Shown here one piece after another: positions 61,398 to 64,000 of a DNA stretch of 64,000 nucleotides. Below the pieces are notes generated by a model. That model saw only the letters and a list, made by a program, of their open reading frames with translations, ran no database searches and had not been told where the DNA came from. Numbering within the stretch: position 1 is the first letter of the stretch; each line of letters opens with the position of its first letter. A program made the translations under genes and the position numbers. The stretch is from Mytilus edulis (taxonomy: Eukaryota; Mollusca; Bivalvia; Mytilida; Mytilidae), in contig NC_092349.1 in the NCBI RefSeq assembly GCF_963676685.1, forward strand, positions 79,868,604-79,932,603, written 5' to 3'.

Positions 61398-61542
61398 CAA
61401 TAACTGTTTATTGTCTTTAAATATCAGCTGTATTTGTACGAGGCTAGGAAAGAAGGTGTATTCGAGCTTTTAGCGAGCTACTACACCTGTTTCGAGTCGA
61501 GTACAAATACAGCTGATATTTAAAGACACTAAACAGTTATTG
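61398..61542. repeat. Long perfect-stem inverted repeat (145 bp)
   Basis: The left arm 61398-61439 (CAATAACTGTTTATTGTCTT then AAATATCAGCTGTATTTGTAC) and right arm 61501-61542 pair with only a two-base difference. A second hairpin fills the loop (AGGTGTA..CGAGC / GCGAGCTACTACACCT). It may be a MITE remnant or a structured RNA. Confidence 0.7.
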
Positions 61543-62468
61543 TCTTTATCCTGCAATTAATTCTGTATATTGTTTGGGTTTTGAACACAAAAACTAACAT
61601 ATTTAGCATTTATTTTCGATTTGTAATCCCTTGAGGCCCGCGTAGTAATATCAAAATCATACATTACGCTGAAGACGGGTTCGCAAAAAAAGAATCTCGA
61701 ATGGTCAACATTAATACATCGCTCAAGATGAATAATTATCTATTTTAACATAACAACTAATTTCAACAGTAAAAACAAATAACAAAACATTGTCAAATTT
61801 GAAACAGAAGTGTACGAGTTGTCCTACGCTTCAGACTTGACATGCAAGCTGAAATTGACATGGTTGATTTTGTAACACAATCAGGTTTTGAAATCGACAA
61901 TTGTCATCATCATTGGAATGCAACTGGAATACACATTCTGAGGTCACACAGGTTCAAACAATACTCAGTCCGGCAGTGGGCGGACCTTTAAAGCGATATC
62001 TGTATAGTATACAGATACAGCATAGCGATATCTGTAGGGCTGTATCTGTATAGTAGGACACCCAATTGCAGGATAAATATATATATATCTATAAGGATTT
62101 TGTTCTTGTGAGGTAAAGTCTACCGTTAAGTCATTACAAATGTGATGGTGAGGTTTCATTATGTAATAAACTCTTTATTATGTGTATTTAAGTTGTTGCT
62201 CATGTTATTCAAAATATAAAAATACTTCAATAAACTGAATGCTGTTTTGAAAGCAAAAGTGACAACTTCTCGCAATTACCCCAACCGGAATTTAAATACA
62301 AAGTTGTGTATTAGAAAAGTAGTGTCCCAGTATGTGTAAATTTCTTGATTCAGCCTTTTGCATTTGTTAAATGTTCCTTAATATATTGGAAAAGAATATC
62401 ACCTAGGACATTGAGCAACAGTATTTTACCGATGTTCAAATTTCTCAAATCGACTATGAATGTTAACC

Positions 62469-62884
62469 TTAATGATGTACTTAGGTGAGGTTTTGGAATA
62501 AGTGTCAAATGTTCGGACTCCTTGGTGTTTTTCCATACGCTACAAGCTAAGGTAAAATATTTTGCCCCAAAACACCTATTTATCTTTTAACATAAGACTT
62601 AAATAATAGCTCTTTAAAGGTCATTTGACAGAAATTACGCAGATTCTATATTTTCTTTCTTCTGATTTGAGACCCAATTAATACCAATGTAAACATAAGG
62701 TAAAAGTCTGAGTCATGCTTTTATCGCCATATTTTATAAATCAAATATCTCGAAAAGGAGCTCCATCACCTATCAATATTTTTTGCTTATTTTGATCCTT
62801 AACTAATACTCCCCATTTTAAAGTATCAATTTTGAATTCTTGATTTATTTAATGTTACCTTAGATCACCTAAGTAAATCATTAA
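62469..62884. mobile_element. 416-bp TTAA-flanked MITE, copy 2 (inverted)
   Basis: TTAA, then TGATGTACTTAGGTGAGGTT at the left and CACCTAAGTAAATCATTAA at the right. The block GTGTCAAATGTTCGGACTCC lies next to the left end. It shares the AAGGAG...ATATTT interior with copy 1 and differs by scattered substitutions. Confidence 0.8.
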
Positions 62885-62996
62885 AAAAGTAAGTTAAATC
62901 ATCAAATTTTCTTCTGAATAGAAACATTAAGTTTGTATCACTATTATATCAGACAAGTATTTACATAAACCGGTCATGGATGCGATGACTACTCAC

Positions 62997-63158
62997 CTCT
63001 GAAAAAGTTATTCCCTCTGCCTTCCGAATTGCAATTATTGCAAAAACTATAATAGGTATAATAGGAGACACGGATATAAGTATTCCAATAACTGCTGCAT
63101 ATACATAACTCCCATACGCTGGTCTTTTATATCCTGCAAATGTTGATATCACTAATAC
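62997..63158 (-). CDS. Single exon resembling the C-terminal part of an SLC6 symporter (partial gene)
   Basis: The minus strand has acceptor ATTTCTTTCTAG, 54 whole codons, and donor TCAGAG|GTGAGT (phase 0-0). The peptide runs VLVISTFAGYKRPAYGSYVY, then one hydrophobic helix (GILISVSPIIPIIVFAIIAI) and RKAEGITFSE. The Y-x-x-P-x-Y-x-x-Y-x-Y lead-in followed by a helix with S...IP is the pattern of the loop and TM12 of sodium- and chloride-dependent neurotransmitter/amino-acid transporters. Upstream exons would be right of the window. I found no convincing downstream exon to the left. It may be a gene fragment. Confidence 0.5.
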
Positions 63159-63424
63159 CTAGAAAGAAATTAGCAAAACAATATGAATCTGGTGAATCAG
63201 CAATTCATTCAATATCATCACTTAAGCAATTCGGTATTTCCCGACGTGTGTCACAAGTTAAAGGGAATGGTAGTTGTGGATCAGATTCCTACAAACAAAT
63301 GCATGCCACTGATGGTCAAGGTTTTCTCCTCAAATCTTGAAGACTTGTATTATCATTGTTGTGGTCGTAAATATAAATTTAGAGTGATAACACACTTTTT
63401 CATTTCCTATTGTTAATTATACAT

Positions 63425-63850
63425 TTTTAGATGATGACGTTCTCTTGCCACCATCTTATGGTGTTTATATGGTATTTCTATATCTGATCAACTTGTACGA
63501 TTCGCTCGTGTATGTAACAACGTATTTGATTTTAGAGAAAGAAATCTATGTATTACTGAAAATTATAACACTAGGGTTTTCGATATCACAAACTTGTCAA
63601 AATATTTACTAAATCTTATCATCAGTACAATGACATCATTCATAAATATAAATCAACATGCAGACATCTTATACGTTCAGGTAGTATTTTTTATAGTTAT
63701 ATTCTTTACAAAGCATCATCTCAAAAGCTAACAAAACCTGTAAACAGACTTATTAAGAAGTGGTAAATTTACGATACTGTTGTAAGGAAATGGCATATTT
63801 TGGCTTTACTATTGATTCCATTATAGGGTTTTGTATCGGGAATAATCTCA
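63425..63850 (+). pseudogene. Decayed reverse transcriptase C-terminal fragment
   Basis: Across frameshifts the plus strand gives SYGVYM..ISDQLVRFARVCNN then VFDFRERNLCITE and CRHLIRSG, with RLIKKW near 63760, a pattern I recognise from the C-terminal part of bivalve reverse transcriptases with a YLDDILALNN core. Frameshifts and stops are frequent. It is followed at 63885 by the CGCGTTTCGTCTAC repeat. Confidence 0.6.
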
Positions 63851-63958
63851 TCATAGATACCAGGATTAAATTTTGTAAGCACGCCACACGCGCGTTTCGT
63901 CTACAAAAGACTCAGCAGTGACGCTCGAATATAAATGTTCCAGACCATATGAGTATTT

Positions 63959-63978
63959 GGACCGTACGCGTACGGTCC
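63959..63978. repeat. Perfect 20-bp palindrome near the right edge
   Basis: GGACCGTACG meets its complement, followed at once by GGACCGTATACGTATAC, itself palindromic in GTATACGTATAC. It is probably the inner edge of a repeat that continues past the window. Confidence 0.6.
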
Positions 63979-64000
63979 GGACCGTATACGTATACTCGTA

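Larger units (their letters stand above)
59361..62468. other. Repeat-rich stretch without recognisable gene
   Basis: Holds the palindrome at 59955, the CACATGTG repeat and the 145-bp hairpin. A cluster of GCGATATCTGTA / TATCTGTATAGTA short repeats is at 61990-62060. Nothing coding was recognised. Confidence 0.45.

Noticed and set aside
63140-63416. 66- and 77-codon plus-strand frames
   Set aside because: They overlap the antisense side of the SLC6-like exon boundary and precede the reverse transcriptase relic; I could not recognise a protein and frames conflict.

Overview
The window is eukaryotic nuclear DNA. It is AT-rich, with short exons bounded by GT/AG introns, no operons, and a dense load of transposon remnants and satellites. 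Repeat families such as the mobile element with 166-bp core repeats, and several dispersed sequences I recognise from memory, point to a bivalve mollusc, most likely a mussel (Mytilidae). That assignment is inference. I had no database access, and all gene models were built by hand from reading frame, splice consensus and phase.

Layout. (1) 1-9482, minus strand: the 5' part of an immunoglobulin-superfamily (IgSF) gene, with a candidate signal-peptide exon (9374-9482) and two Ig-domain exons (4047-4295, 830-1111). It runs off the left edge. (2) 9483-15578: intergenic DNA with a decayed reverse transcriptase (about 11.15-11.75 kb) and small repeats. (3) 15579-23089, plus strand: a complete six-exon IgSF membrane protein (305 aa) arranged head-to-head with the first gene. 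(4) 26271-44802, plus strand: a complete twelve-exon gene for a 348-aa NAD(P)-dependent 2-hydroxyacid oxidoreductase of the Ldh2 (type 2 malate/L-lactate/sulfolactate dehydrogenase) family. (5) 44803-62990: mobile and repetitive DNA with no convincing gene. It includes an element with 44-bp terminal inverted repeats (TIRs) and 9-bp target-site duplications (TSDs), two 416-bp TTAA-flanked MITEs in opposite orientation, a nested element with 8-bp TSDs, and an inverted pair of CACATGTG-rich repeats 15.6 kb apart. (6) 62997-63158, minus strand: a single exon resembling the last transmembrane helix of an SLC6 neurotransmitter/amino-acid symporter, followed to the edge by a reverse transcriptase fragment.

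The most unusual observation is in the dehydrogenase gene. Exon 5 ends with eight codons followed by a strong GTAAGT donor. Those 24 coding bases plus the first 12 intron bases form a 36-bp unit repeated about 116 times over 4.2 kb (31174-35401). The exon-intron junction itself has therefore been amplified into a minisatellite, giving a long row of candidate 5' splice sites in phase with the exon. An older, diverged array of 54-bp units carrying the same exon-end signature lies just downstream (35838-36213).

The genes are not obviously functionally linked. The two IgSF genes are probably paralogous surface receptors or adhesion proteins. The dehydrogenase is metabolic. Transposons sit mostly in introns, and one MITE end supplies the polypyrimidine tract of an IgSF exon.
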